A stretch of 64,000 bases of DNA from the NCBI GenBank assembly GCA_949752745.1, contig OX457031.1, forward strand, positions 39,715,502 through 39,779,501, in the 5' to 3' direction. Of the stretch, positions 35,042-45,815 are shown in pieces; positions within the stretch are counted from its first letter, which is position 1, and the number at the start of each line of letters is the position of its first letter. Both the position numbers and the translations under genes were made by a program. Below the pieces are notes generated by a model. It saw only the letters and a list, made by a program, of their open reading frames with translations. It ran no database searches and was not told where the DNA came from. Source of the DNA: Protula sp. h YS-2021. Lineage: Eukaryota; Annelida; Polychaeta; Sabellida; Serpulidae.

Positions 35042-36590
35042 AGGATGTTTACCGTTACGTATATTGCCATTTGTTTAGGACAGTATGCAATCCCAGTTAT
35101 AATTGAATCCCAGTTATAAAGCTACAGAAGTGTGATGACGAATGTATGTTTCTGGATACTAACCAACTTTAGGAATTAACAGAATGGGTTTTTGCAAAAT
35201 ATGGTAATAAATTGTCAACACGTCTTTCCTAAATGAAGCTAAAAGCTTCACTTAAGAGTTTATATTTTTACATTGTTTAGAGCAAAACAGGAAATATTAT
35301 AAATGCCACTATGGTATAATATGACCGTTTATTGAAAATTATTAAATCCATATTACACACAACAATACAAAAACACATATTTCTGTGATAGGCTGTTTTA
35401 ATGACTGTGCCCAATTTGTAATCAATACATACAAGGAAACAACATGTTGAATATCATGTAGGATTAAATATAAAAGCCTATGATTGTGGGACCTAATTAC
35501 GCGTTCACATTTCATAGCTCAAGAAAAATCTTGTTTTGGCTAGAAGTGTATATGAAAGTAATCATGTTTTTAATTTCCTTTACATCACGATTGCAAAAGT
35601 TGTTGTTGATGGAAAAAACAAATTGTCAGTACTATCAGACTATTAGATATGGAAGTCTGATGACAACCAATTCTCTTTTTAGTTTCTAAAAATATATTTG
35701 GTTTTAATGACTACAACCATTGCATGCCTGTATCGTTCATTAAATTGGTGAAATAGTTTGGAGTCATTCTCCGGTTTTCATTTCAAGTACACTACTGTCA
35801 AAAGGTTTGTCGTTTGCAGATTGTATAACATCCAAGTGTATTTTTATCTATTAACATAAACACTTGCACAATTCTGTTAGAAATTATTCTTACATTTAAG
35901 AATAGATATTTATCTCAACATTATCATTAGTATTCCGCACTAACATATACCGTGAATTTATATCTTGTTTAAGTTGTAACTGGGATATTTTTTCTACTTA
36001 AAATTGGGTATAAACAAAATTTATTTTTAAGCCCTTCGTATTAATAAAGTTACATTTGTGCAGGTATTTATATGAATGTAATAAGTTAGACTGCATACAG
36101 AAAGAAAAGTGCGGGTCTAAGTTACTCCGTTATTTTTCTAATTTTGAATTGCGCGAATCGCTGTAAATACCCAGCTGTAGTTACGGCGAAGATTACGAAA
36201 TAGTTGAATCATAAGCTTTATTTCTTAGTGGTGTAGAATCTTATTGAAATGAAAGAGCATTTTTGCTTCTGAACAGCATAAAGATGTTTTACAACGCTGT
36301 AATTATAGCAATATTGCAACAAAATGTACCAATGCATTGTCATCACTTGGCTTCACAATTTTATTCTATGTGTGTGGTTTTCTATTCTATTAATTGCTCG
36401 CTGGCATACATATACATATATTCCTTCATTTGTTTTGCATAAGATGTCAGTAAGACATTACAACACGCACCCCAGCGACAATGCACTCCCGTATAAAGAA
36501 ATGATAAGAGGATTGTATGTTACCTAACTTTGTATGAAAACTTCGCTAGTCAAAGGCATAACCCAGCGCGACACTGAGAAAGGCTTGTTT
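35042..36590. other. No supported feature
   Basis: AT-rich. Frames at 35480-35689 and 36324-36527 carry no motif. Confidence 0.45.
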
Positions 36591-36596
36591 ACTTAC

Positions 36597-36840
36597 TTTG
36601 CGTAAAAAATGTTGCCATGAAGTCCACAGGTAGCGTCCATAGTACAGCGGAGCATCTGAGGGGTGGGAGCAGTTGATTTCTGTTCTGTTTGGTTATCAAA
36701 GACAGGACTATGTGCATTTGTGTTATAATAGCTATAGACTATGGGGCTGGTGTGCTTTGTACTGGATTCGGACAGTTGTAAAAAGCCAATAAACTCATCG
36801 CTACACGGTTCGTTCACGACCTTCCACGCATGTTAAATGT
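36597..36840 (-). CDS. Candidate first exon with splice donor (minus strand)
   Basis: On the minus strand an open stretch runs down to a perfect donor: CGCAAA then GTAAGT (the intron starts at 36596). The long frame has no ATG at its start; its apparent first codon, at 36817, is GTG. The first usable in-frame ATG is at 36655 and gives MLRCTMDATCGLHGNIFYA up to the donor. Just upstream is a promoter-like segment with an NRF1-type palindrome and a TATA-like box. Taken together this looks like a first exon with a ~165-base leader, but no protein family is recognised and no second exon was found. Confidence 0.3.
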
Positions 36841-36846
36841 TTTATT

Positions 36847-36890
36847 TCTATATAAGCCAGCTCACGGTTTCAGCTGCGCATGCGCATGCT
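36847..36890 (-). promoter_or_regulatory. NRF1-type palindrome and TATA-like box
   Basis: CTGCGCATGCGCATGC at 36874-36889 contains the NRF1 consensus core TGCGCATGCGCA. CTTATATAGA (minus strand) lies 18-27 bases closer to the candidate exon. In the AT-rich surroundings this is a conspicuous CpG-containing motif. Confidence 0.4.
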
Positions 36891-36899
36891 GGGGGAAAA

Positions 36900-37776
36900 C
36901 ATAAAGAAACAAATAAAAGTTAATTTTCTCTGTCATGACGTACCGTTAAGGTGTCAAAACTTTATTAGAATGTGGGAAGATTTATTTATGATATTATAAA
37001 AATGGTCATCTGACACAGAAATAGCTCTATATCTATTTCAAAGTGATTTTGATATATTCATCCATTGATGTTTCTATGTTTCTCTGCTGTTTTTCGTAAA
37101 TTTTTATTAAAAAAAACTATTCACATCATACGAAAACTTTTTACCATATTCCTCTGTGATGTCATTTTTTTCTATAGTTATAATATATCCTACCTCAAAA
37201 TGCAGTTGTAAATATTTTGTTTACATAATGTACGAACTGCCCTAAATTTATCTAAGTGAGTTATTCACGATCCCTTAAAAACAGGATAGCAGGACTGTAC
37301 ACCACCCTGCAGAGTGCAAAACGTTTTAATCAATTACTAAAGCCCCAATACATGAATGCCTTATGTTGTGGGTCGTTTAGTGTGAACATGTTTTTGTGTG
37401 AAGGTCCTTATAGCAAGCAACATATGGATAATACACATTAAACATGTGATTATTACATATGTGGCACTTTGTAAGATCGCAGTCAAGCGTTTGCGTGGAA
37501 AAAAGATTGATTATTATTTCATGATTGCCAGTCCGCACAAAAACAAACAAACAAACAATAGTATTCTGTCTGGTAGATACGTCCGGTAGTTTCGTGCAGC
37601 CTAAACGTATACTGACCTCGTCATAACAACATAACCAGACATAGCTAATTTTGAAATCATACCCCCTTTTGTATCAAACTCGGAGTGTAATCCAGAAATA
37701 ACCACCTTTTGTGAGAAAAGCAGAGTAGTGAATGAGTAGCCTTTTTAACAAAACTGGCATTCCGCGGGGACGTCGT
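36900..37776. other. No supported feature
   Basis: AT-rich. Frames at 37256-37589 carry no motif. Confidence 0.4.
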
Positions 37777-37779
37777 CTG

Positions 37780-37967
37780 GAGTGGTATTCTGCTGTCATT
37801 ATATTTAAGGGCGTCCTTATTCTTCAGATTAGATGGTTCATCCTTAATTTTTATCCTTATTTTTAAACGACTTTGTTAAGTTTGAGGATAGAGCAGAATA
37901 GCTTTTTTATCCTTATTTTTAAAAATAAGGACATCCTTAAAAATAAGGACAGAGCAGAATACCACTC
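37780..37967. mobile_element. Family J MITE
   Basis: A 188-bp element. The left end, GAGTGGTATTCTGCTGTC, and the complement of the right end, GAGTGGTATTCTGCTCTGTC, are inverted repeats, with a possible 3-bp duplication CTG at 37777-37779 and 37968-37970. Inside, CCTTATTTTTAAAAATAAGG and related blocks repeat. A 3-bp CWG target duplication with short TIRs would fit a PIF/Harbinger MITE, but three bases is weak evidence. Confidence 0.7.
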
Positions 37968-38204
37968 CTGGCCTTTAAATTAACCTCCTTTTGCTGCGTT
38001 TTTTTTCGTTGGACACGCATCGCAAATGGGCTCAAAGAGTAACAGATATTATACAAACTGGCAATACCTCGGGCAATTGTCAGCTAAGATAACAGTCAGC
38101 ATTCTTTATGCGACGAGTAGTTCTAGCATCTTATGTATACGGCTTGTCTTGAAATAAGATTGTGCAATGTATTTATGTAGGAGCATGTATGAGTATCTTA
38201 ATGA

Positions 38205-38260
38205 ATGACCCCCCCCCACCCCCCCCTCCCACCACCCCTTCCTCCCCACATCAAACAGAC
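38205..38260. repeat. C-rich tract
   Basis: GAATGACC is followed by poly-C runs broken by A and T. It resembles the C-rich end of family L copies (GAATGCCCCC), but the rest of L is not evident here. Confidence 0.4.
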
Positions 38261-38749
38261 AAAAACTGCGTTACTAGGTTATTCAGTTCCCCGGAAGGGG
38301 AACAATGTTTCCCGTGATAACATGACCACCTGCCTTTCTGTTGCTTAATTTTTTACTCAATATATGTAGAAAATCTACTTTTTTATTTGTTGTTTCTGTG
38401 TCTGGTACTTAAATTGGTGCAGTGTTTCACATACCAGCATCCACTTCTCAGGTACTGAGTATTTTTTTACGGTTGTTCCGATTCACGGAACCACATTCAA
38501 ACATGAGTGTACACATACTTCAGTAGTATATAGTTCAGTAGCGCATGCTGTAGTTTAGTATCACGTACTGCAGTTCAGTAATACACAGGTAATACAATTT
38601 ATTAACGCACAAACAGCATGCAATCATAAGCAGTATTTGAAATTTATATCTGAGCCCCGATCGGCGTTGTAGATGCCGCTGGAGGTGTGGCTTTTGATGT
38701 TTCCCACATCCTTTCCTCACTGTTACACCGAGATCCTCTTGGTACCATA

Positions 38750-39021
38750 TGCGTTACCATGCGTATCCAAAAAAAAAAAAAAAAAGAAAAGAAACGATCA
38801 TAAAGGAAGGGGGTAATTTTGAGGTCAGACGCAGTCCGTATGGAGTGCTAGTTTTGTTTTTAAAAGAGGTAATTTTCATTCAGTACTCCTAGTTTCACAA
38901 AATGGGGGTTCTTTCATGACTGTACTCTGTGTTTGATTAAAAAAGGGGGTATTGTTTCAAAATTAGCACTCTGCGTTCAGGTGCAGTTTTAAAAAGTCAC
39001 GGACGCTCATGGTAACCACTT
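38750..39021 (+). repeat. Family L repeat, copy 2, interrupted by K
   Basis: The blocks GGGGGTAATTTTGAGGTCAG, TTTTCATTCAGTACTCC, GGGGGTATTGTTTCAAAATT and AAAAAGTCACGGACGCTCAT are in the family L order. It stops at GTAACCACTT, where element K begins. L-like sequence (TTGGTGGAAAGTGAGCCCC) resumes at 40619. Confidence 0.7.
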
Positions 39022-39827
39022 CCCGAACACTCGCGTAACGTCGGGCCGACGTCGGAACGGTATAAACCAGGTCGGAAAACGTCGGCATCGGCTTCGATGC
39101 ATCGGTAATGCATCGGTTATAGGTGGGCAATAGTCGAATTTCCATTTTTTTCTCATTCGTCGGAAGTTCATCGGTTACCGACGTTGGCCCGATGATTATT
39201 TTCCTCAGTTTAATAGATGTTGGCAAATATTCATCGGGCCGACATCTTTTTCCGACGAACTTCCGACCAATTAGGAATTTTTTATTTTTTGCTTAAAATA
39301 TTATATTCATATATTACACGTATTTCTCAATGCATATATTATACATATATTTTTATGCATTGGTTATACGTTGGAAATAGATTAACTTCCGACCAATGGT
39401 AAAAAAAAATGAAACGGATATTGCATACGTATATTCGATTTATTTAGTTATACGTACATTATACATATATTTGTATATGTTGGCCCAACGTCTGACATAG
39501 ACGTACTTCCGACGGAACAAAACCTAATTGTTTTTTGAAAAAAGATATTACTGATGTATAACCGACGGATTACAACAATCGCATAATATACAAATATATC
39601 ACTGCATCGGCTATACGTCGGAAATATACCGAATTCCGACGAAAACTAATTTTTTTATTTGAGATATTACAAGCATGTAATATGCGTATAAAAATGTACG
39701 TATATTATGCATATAGTTATATTTGTCAGTGAAACGTCGGAAATACACCGATTTCCAATGGATCTCTAAATTTGTGTATTTCACGCATAACTTGAAATGA
39801 AAACTATATATATATATAGACACAGCG

Positions 39828-40023
39828 TCGGAAAAAAAGATGCCGATATTGCCAACGCGTATTATACGTATTTTTTAAACGTCTATAAAACGCATATTTT
39901 CCTATGTATAAACGCCGTCGGAAATACATCGGAAAAAAGATGCCGATATTGCAATCGTATATTATACGTATTTTTTATACGTCTATAAAAAGCATATTTT
40001 CCGATGCTTATTCGGCGTCGGAA
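39828..40023 (+). repeat. Two ~101-bp tandem units in K
   Basis: GGAAAAAAAGATGCCGATAT through CGCCGTCGGAAATACATC is repeated with few changes as GGAAAAAAGATGCCGATATT through GCGTCGGAAATTTATC. Confidence 0.75.
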
Positions 40024-40121
40024 ATTTATCGATTGATGTTTTGTAGGGGACATTATGAAGAATCAATAGTGGAGCATTATGAATATACTTGAAAATTATC
40101 ATTTGCCTCAATAAACTAGCC

Positions 40122-40200
40122 CCAGCCGCCGTGGAGTAGAGGTATGTTCCGCGCCTAGGATGCAAGAGGTCCCCGGTTCAAACCCGAGTAAGTACTAGTG
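40122..40200 (+). mobile_element. tRNA-like segment (SINE head or tRNA relic) in K
   Basis: CCGTGGAGTAGAGGTATGTT resembles an A box, and GGTTCAAACCC is a perfect B box at normal spacing. The anticodon loop CTAGGAT would be AGG (Pro-like), but the stem has mismatches and the acceptor stem does not pair well. It is therefore a pseudogene or the head of a SINE lodged in element K. Confidence 0.55.
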
Positions 40201-40659
40201 TTCAGTTGCAATATATAGATATGCTATGTTGTATATTGATATGCTATGGTGTATGTATGAATATGTGAATTTTGAATGGTTGGTAAAGGTTCAATGGGTC
40301 AGTTAAGGTTAGAAACAAATTTTTTTACGTATAAAAATCATCGGAAGTTCGTCGGAAATGAATCGGAATATAAACGTATAACCGACGTATAGCCGACGGT
40401 TGGTATCCGACGTCGAAGAATTTGTCGGGATATTTCCGACGGTGGCCCGACGTATTAAAGATATATCGGCCCGATGTATATCCGATGTACGAAGCCGCTA
40501 TATCTATTATGCGTCGGGCCATAGTTAATCCTATGTGCAACCGATACATCGGCCGCCGAAGTTGCCGATATTGCCGATCTAGTATAGATGTATTTTAGAC
40601 GTTACGCGAGTGTTCGGGTTGGTGGAAAGTGAGCCCCTCCCCGCCACCCGGACTGTTAC

Positions 40660-43310
40660 TCCTATACCAACAATCCGTCTCCTGTTATGTTTAGCATATA
40701 GACGATCTATCAGAATGGGTAAGAGCATGTTATTTTTACCTTGACCTTCATCCAACATTCGGTCCTGCAGGGGGCTCGATGGTGGCTTGTTGTTTAGTGG
40801 ATTTTAATTTCCAAGAGGTTGACGAATTCCAGAAGAGTAGCGTATCCCTAGCGGAGGTGGGGGAGGGGGCGTAGACTCTGCAGGCTATTGATCACTCACT
40901 ATGCAACTTGTGGATTTTCTTTGCTTTTGATATCAGTTAGTGATTGTGGACATTAAAATGAATTTTTAAAGTTTTACCTCTACTTTTTTTCAATTTGACA
41001 TCACAAGCAAGATATGCCTTTTTAGCTGACCGACGAATCAAATAATATGTGTTGCGTTATAGTTTCTAATTTTATCGACCAATTATCAAACAAAAGATGC
41101 ACATAATCCCTTGCTGAGTGGCTGACGATTGCGCTCCAGCGATGGGGTGAACATGACTTGGCGAAGAACGTTATCAGCATGAACAGTAAAACTACAGTCG
41201 TGACGTAGAACAATAAAACTGATAACATGCATTATTCTTAATACTGGGGAATTTATTGCAATCGATGCTCAACTAATAGCAAAAAATGAGTTTTCTTTTA
41301 CTGTAGACATATTGATATTAACCTCAGTCTATTTCTCAATAAATGTATTGTTTTAGTGATATACAGTTGCGGATTATTTAGCGCGTTGACTTGATATTCA
41401 CTGCGATGTGATCAAAGCGTTGAAACCTTCCACGTGGTTAGTTTGAACTTTACCGTGTCTTTTTTCGGCGTGAGGTCATGTATTGAGGCTTTGAAGTAGA
41501 CATGTCACGTGAACGCATTCCGACAACAAGACATCGAAGACCTTGAACGCTAACGCAAGTAAATTTTAACCCTTATTTCGCACACATATGTGGTATGCAA
41601 TATTAATGGTAAGAATCATGAATAAGTCATCCCAATATGAGCATTTAGGCACCAACAGAGTTGAAAACAAGGTATAAGGTTATAAACAAGTATCACAATG
41701 TTAAATCTTTTTTCCGTTTGAGTTTATATATAATGTCATGTTTCTTAGCTTTATCAATAAAAGTGTATTTTAGGAGTTTCACTAAACCACGCAAAACACA
41801 CAAGACAACATATTAGTTGATATAATGGAAGAGGGGCCCCCATGTCAGCTGGGATATAGCCTACACATGATAATGATAATATACTGACATTGCAATTATC
41901 TGCATGTTGCTACTGGGAGCTATTTTAAGCAATTATCGTTAAAAAATACACGTGAAATGAACCATGCTTATTTCCGTACGTTGATACCGCATCCGCTATT
42001 TGTTTATCGACAGTTGTAGGAATTTATGAAAACTCTAGTTTCACGGAGATTGAGGGAGGAAGCAGATTTCAAAATTAGCAATCTGACACTTGGCAGTCTT
42101 GCTTTCCTCAGAGTACGCACACATCCGACGTTTGATAACCCGCATTTGTTCCATTGAGTTGTGAAATACACAAGTTTGTAAATACACAATATGGGGTTCT
42201 AGGATTGTGTGTGTGTGCACTTGTTTTTCAACAATTATAATGGATAATTTCAAACGCGAAGGCACACCGAAGACCTGAAAATAGTTTTCCATATCAAGAA
42301 ACGTCATAGCGAAAGGGGTGATAATGAGCATCGACACCAATATGGTGCATTCATGCTACGCTTTGTGGATATGAAAAAAAAACACGAAATGAATGTTATC
42401 TTGACTAGGATATAAATCAGTGAGGAATTCGGAAAAATACGGGGAAACAATGACTCAGAAGCCATTGGTACTGCCCATATTTTTACTCACATTCAGAACA
42501 CTACTTTCAGATCTGTATCGAAAGGTACAGGTAGCAATGCGTTGACATTTCACAGCAATTGATTTGTTCATTCTTTGGTCGTCGAAATAAGAATGCATAG
42601 GAATGAGCACCAGAAAGGCGAAAAAAAATGGCGGAGCTGGAAAAGGTTGTGTTGTCGGCATAGGGCACATTCAAACCAGTCTGAAAACAGCCAAACCAAG
42701 ACGCCCAACAAAGAACATGTATTATATCTCTATTTATCCCTCTAATGTAGCATGCAGTTATATATACAGTTCAGTTTGTTGAACCTCTTTTAATCTTGAC
42801 GCTCCGCTGTTGAAATTGAAGCGAACAGAAGACCATGAGATTGAAGATTTCTATTTTTCTAAGCGGCAGCGAGGATTTCGAATAAAAACTCACGCCACTT
42901 GACTTCGGGCTTGGTTTTATGAATAGGTTATACACACGGAAGAGTGCTTTAGTGGGCAAAAAGAACTCGGCATAGAAATGGATATATTTTATTGATTTTT
43001 TTTCCACACGCTGCCACAGCCGGTAAGTGAATTTCATAATTTTTGTACAGGTGTCGAAGCATATCTTTCGGCCCACTACCACCTGCCCCACCCCATCCTC
43101 CTCACTCCATGCTCCCACATCAATACACCAACGATATCTTAATAAAATTATGTCGGGTTATCTTGAACCCACCGGTGGTGATGTAACTCCCTTGAATTTA
43201 AAAGGTACGGCAACCCAAAGATATTTTACTAAAAAATAAAAGAGTGCTTATACAAATTTTATATGCAGATTAAGGGGCCGAATGTCTGAGTGGAGCAAAA
43301 TGTGAGAGAA
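40660..43310. other. No supported feature
   Basis: Mostly AT-rich, with a short G-rich stretch near 40860. Frames at 41022-41228, 42004-42340, 42455-42670 and 42771-43118 (all minus) show no recognisable domain. Confidence 0.45.
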
Positions 43311-43314
43311 TCTA

Positions 43315-43725
43315 ATTTTGGGGGGGGGGGGGGGGGGGGTGGGAAGGGGGGGCTATCCATAACGTGATTAGGTTTGGTGGCAGTGGGGGAGGGGCCCGGT
43401 AGGGGGCACTTGGTATCATATGTGTTTCCATGCTATCCAGGAAAAAAGCGCGGACAAAGGGGGTAATTCTGAGGCCAGACGGGGTCTGTGCGGAGTACCA
43501 ATTTCGTTTAAAGAAAAGGGGAGCGGGAATTGAGATCTGTACGTTTGACACAAAAAGGAGGGGGGGGGGGGGGATTTCGGAATGTCACTCGAGCTGGTCA
43601 AAAAGAGAGTATTACATGTGTTTTAAAATTAGCGTTCCGCATTTACGCGCTGTTTTAAAAAGTCATGGACACGCATGTTAACCTTTTGGTAGGGGAATGG
43701 CCCTCGGGGGAGGGAGGGGGTCGGG
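43315..43725 (+). repeat. Family L repeat, copy 3
   Basis: It starts in a 20-base G run. The blocks GGGGGTAATTCTGAGGCCAG, GTGCGGAGTACCAATTTCG, TTAGCGTTCCGCATTTACGC and AAAAAGTCATGGACACGCAT then follow in L order, with a second G run at 43560. The Pro-rich minus-strand frames are translations of these G runs. Confidence 0.75.
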
Positions 43726-45100
43726 GCGGCGAGGCAGCTAGCCTGGAATTGTTGTGTACACCACTATATAGGTGGCCCCTGACACTGGCTTTAACAACCT
43801 GTCTGTGATCAGGACCTTTTACTTTATCATCATAATTATTGTGTTGATCATTTGAAGAGTGAAAAACTGCATCGCTGTTATTTTGTGGGTGTGGGGCATA
43901 AATTCAAAAGAACTGGCAGCAAAGAAGTGACGTATTTTAAGTGCATGAACAATTAAAGTAATTTAAAGATAACAAATGTTATCAGAAAATGTTAATTTTC
44001 TGCATATTTCATAACCACACGACACCGTTATCTTTCGGCCCGCTTTGCGAAATTATACCTGGAAAAGGAAAGACAAAGTTTGCAAGTAAACACGATCTTA
44101 CAACATCGAACGAGGCTGTATTCCAAACAAGTAATAGGTCATCCTATACTTAACTCTTTTTACAACTTCAATAGAATATTCTACATCTGTGATTAATGAT
44201 TGCTTTAGATAACCTAAACCTTTGCCAAAATGCCGTGAAAATGTTACCAAAATTTATTTTCTTTTTCTCTTATGATTAAGTGTAAAACTCGACAGAAATT
44301 AAGTGATCTATGCGATTTGATGTTATAAAAACTGCTACATATTAACATATAAAAGCGAAGCAGCTGTTAAGTCAAATAAAGATTTAGAATTAAAAACTTG
44401 TCATTTTGACTTACAGAAAAAGTTGAATAGCTTGCTTCTTTTTTTCTGTGCTTGTTTTGCTTACGTTTTTGCTTATGTCTGTACGTGTTGCAAACTTGAT
44501 CATAGTAACGGGTATTTTTTACCTGGCCTGAGTTCAAATTTGAGAAATTTGCAGGTATCTTACAGTGGTTGAAAATAAAATACTACGGTACGAGTTTATT
44601 CAATGAATTTTAACATATGTTAAAACAGACGGCCCCGTCCATTTATCAACTCTCAAACCACCCTCTGGGATTTTGAGTTGACACAAACCATCTGAAAGGA
44701 AGGGTGTAGGGGAGTCTTGCAGATCTCTCTCCCACCCCATCCCCTTCATTAAGCGTAAAGTTGTAAGGGGCCGTCCAAAAAGTGACCTTTTAAATATCAC
44801 ACATAAAAATAAACCTTCCACATTGCATTTTGTTATTTGTATTAACGTTCAAGTGGCCAAGTTTGGCCCAGTTGTCCGCAGAAGTTTTAAAACAACCCTA
44901 AACGGAAGTCTGAAAAAAATACCCCCCCCCCTTTTTACTCCAACGTGGACACAATTGTAAATTCCACCCTCTAAATGCAGAGTGTCAAATTTAATTTTCA
45001 AAGTAAAAGACCCCTTTTTACGAAATTATATTAAAGTCACCGGATTCACAAAACGAAAACAAGACGCACATTTGCATTAGAAAGTATGTGTGCACAATTT
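43726..45100. other. No supported feature
   Basis: AT-rich sequence without motif-bearing frames. The 44600-44821 minus frame has no recognisable domain. Confidence 0.4.
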
Positions 45101-45255
45101 TGGATTTTTCTTTTCGTTCGATGCGGAGTATTCCGCGTTGCCCATAAAAATTGGGTTCTTTCGGAACTTTACACCGCGTTTGGTTAAAAAGGGGTATTAT
45201 ATCTAACATAAGACTCCCCGTTTAAGGGTCATTTTAAAAAGTCATGGGCACGCAA
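45100..45255 (+). repeat. Family L repeat, copy 4 (3' part)
   Basis: GATGCGGAGTATTCCGCGTTG, shortened here at its last base, and TTTGGTTAAAAAGGGGTATT lead to AAAAAGTCATGGGCACGC. This is the L order. Its last bases, GGGTACGTGAATGCCCCCTA, are the first unit of the minisatellite that follows. Confidence 0.7.
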
Positions 45256-45815
45256 TGGGTACGTGAATGCCCCCTACCCCCTCCCCTTCCCGGGGGACCA
45301 GTGGGTACGTGAATGCCCCCTACTCCCTCCCCTTCCCGGGGGACCAGTGGGTACGTGAATGCCCCCTACCCCCTCCCCTTCCCGGGGAACCAGTGGGTAC
45401 GTGAATGCCCCCTACCCCCTCCCCTTCCCGGGGGACCAGTGGGTACGTGAATGCCCCCTACCCCCTCCCCTTCCCGGGGGACCAGTGGGTACGTGAATGC
45501 CCCCTACTCCCTCCCCTTCCCGGGGGACCAGTGGGTACGTGAATGCCCCCTACTCCCTCCCCTTCCCGGGAGACCAGTGGGTACGTGAATGCCCCCTACC
45601 CCCTCCCCTTCCCGGGGGACCAGTGGGTACGTGAATGCCCCCTACCCCCTCCCCTTCCCGGGAGAGTACGTGAATGCCCCCTACTCCCTCCCCTTCCCGG
45701 GGGACCAGTGGGTACGTGAATGTCCCCTACCCCCTCCCCTTCCCGGGGGACCGGTGGGTACGTGAATGTCCCCTACTCCCTCCCCTTCCCGGGGGACCAG
45801 TGAGTACGTGAGATC
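45256..45815 (+). repeat. 46-bp minisatellite, about 12 units
   Basis: The unit begins GGGTACGTGAATGCCCCCTA, continues CCCCCTCCCCTTCCC and ends GGGGGACCAGT. Starts occur about every 46 bases from 45256 to 45801. One unit near 45660 is shortened (GGGAGAGTACGTG). Units differ by C/T in CTACYCC and by a few others. Each unit contains CCCGGG. It is not a CRISPR array, because there are no variable spacers. Confidence 0.95.

Larger units (their letters stand above)
39022..40618. mobile_element. Family K element, CGTCGGAA repeat-built
   Basis: The left end, CCCGAACACTCGCGTAACGT, is matched by the complement of the right end, CCCGAACACTCGCGTAACGT. The inner sequence is an irregular array of CGTCGGAAAT/ATCGGTTATACGTCGG-type blocks. 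It includes a ~101-bp unit present twice at 39835-40023. Removing it joins ACCACTT to GGTGGAA of family L, with at most TT duplicated. A tRNA-like segment lies in the middle. No transposase frame is visible. Confidence 0.8.

Noticed and set aside
43312..43601. Proline-rich minus-strand frames
   Set aside because: Caused by poly-G runs in family L.
45256..45815. Regular 46-bp repeats as a CRISPR array
   Set aside because: The whole unit repeats with no variable spacers, and the genome is animal-like.
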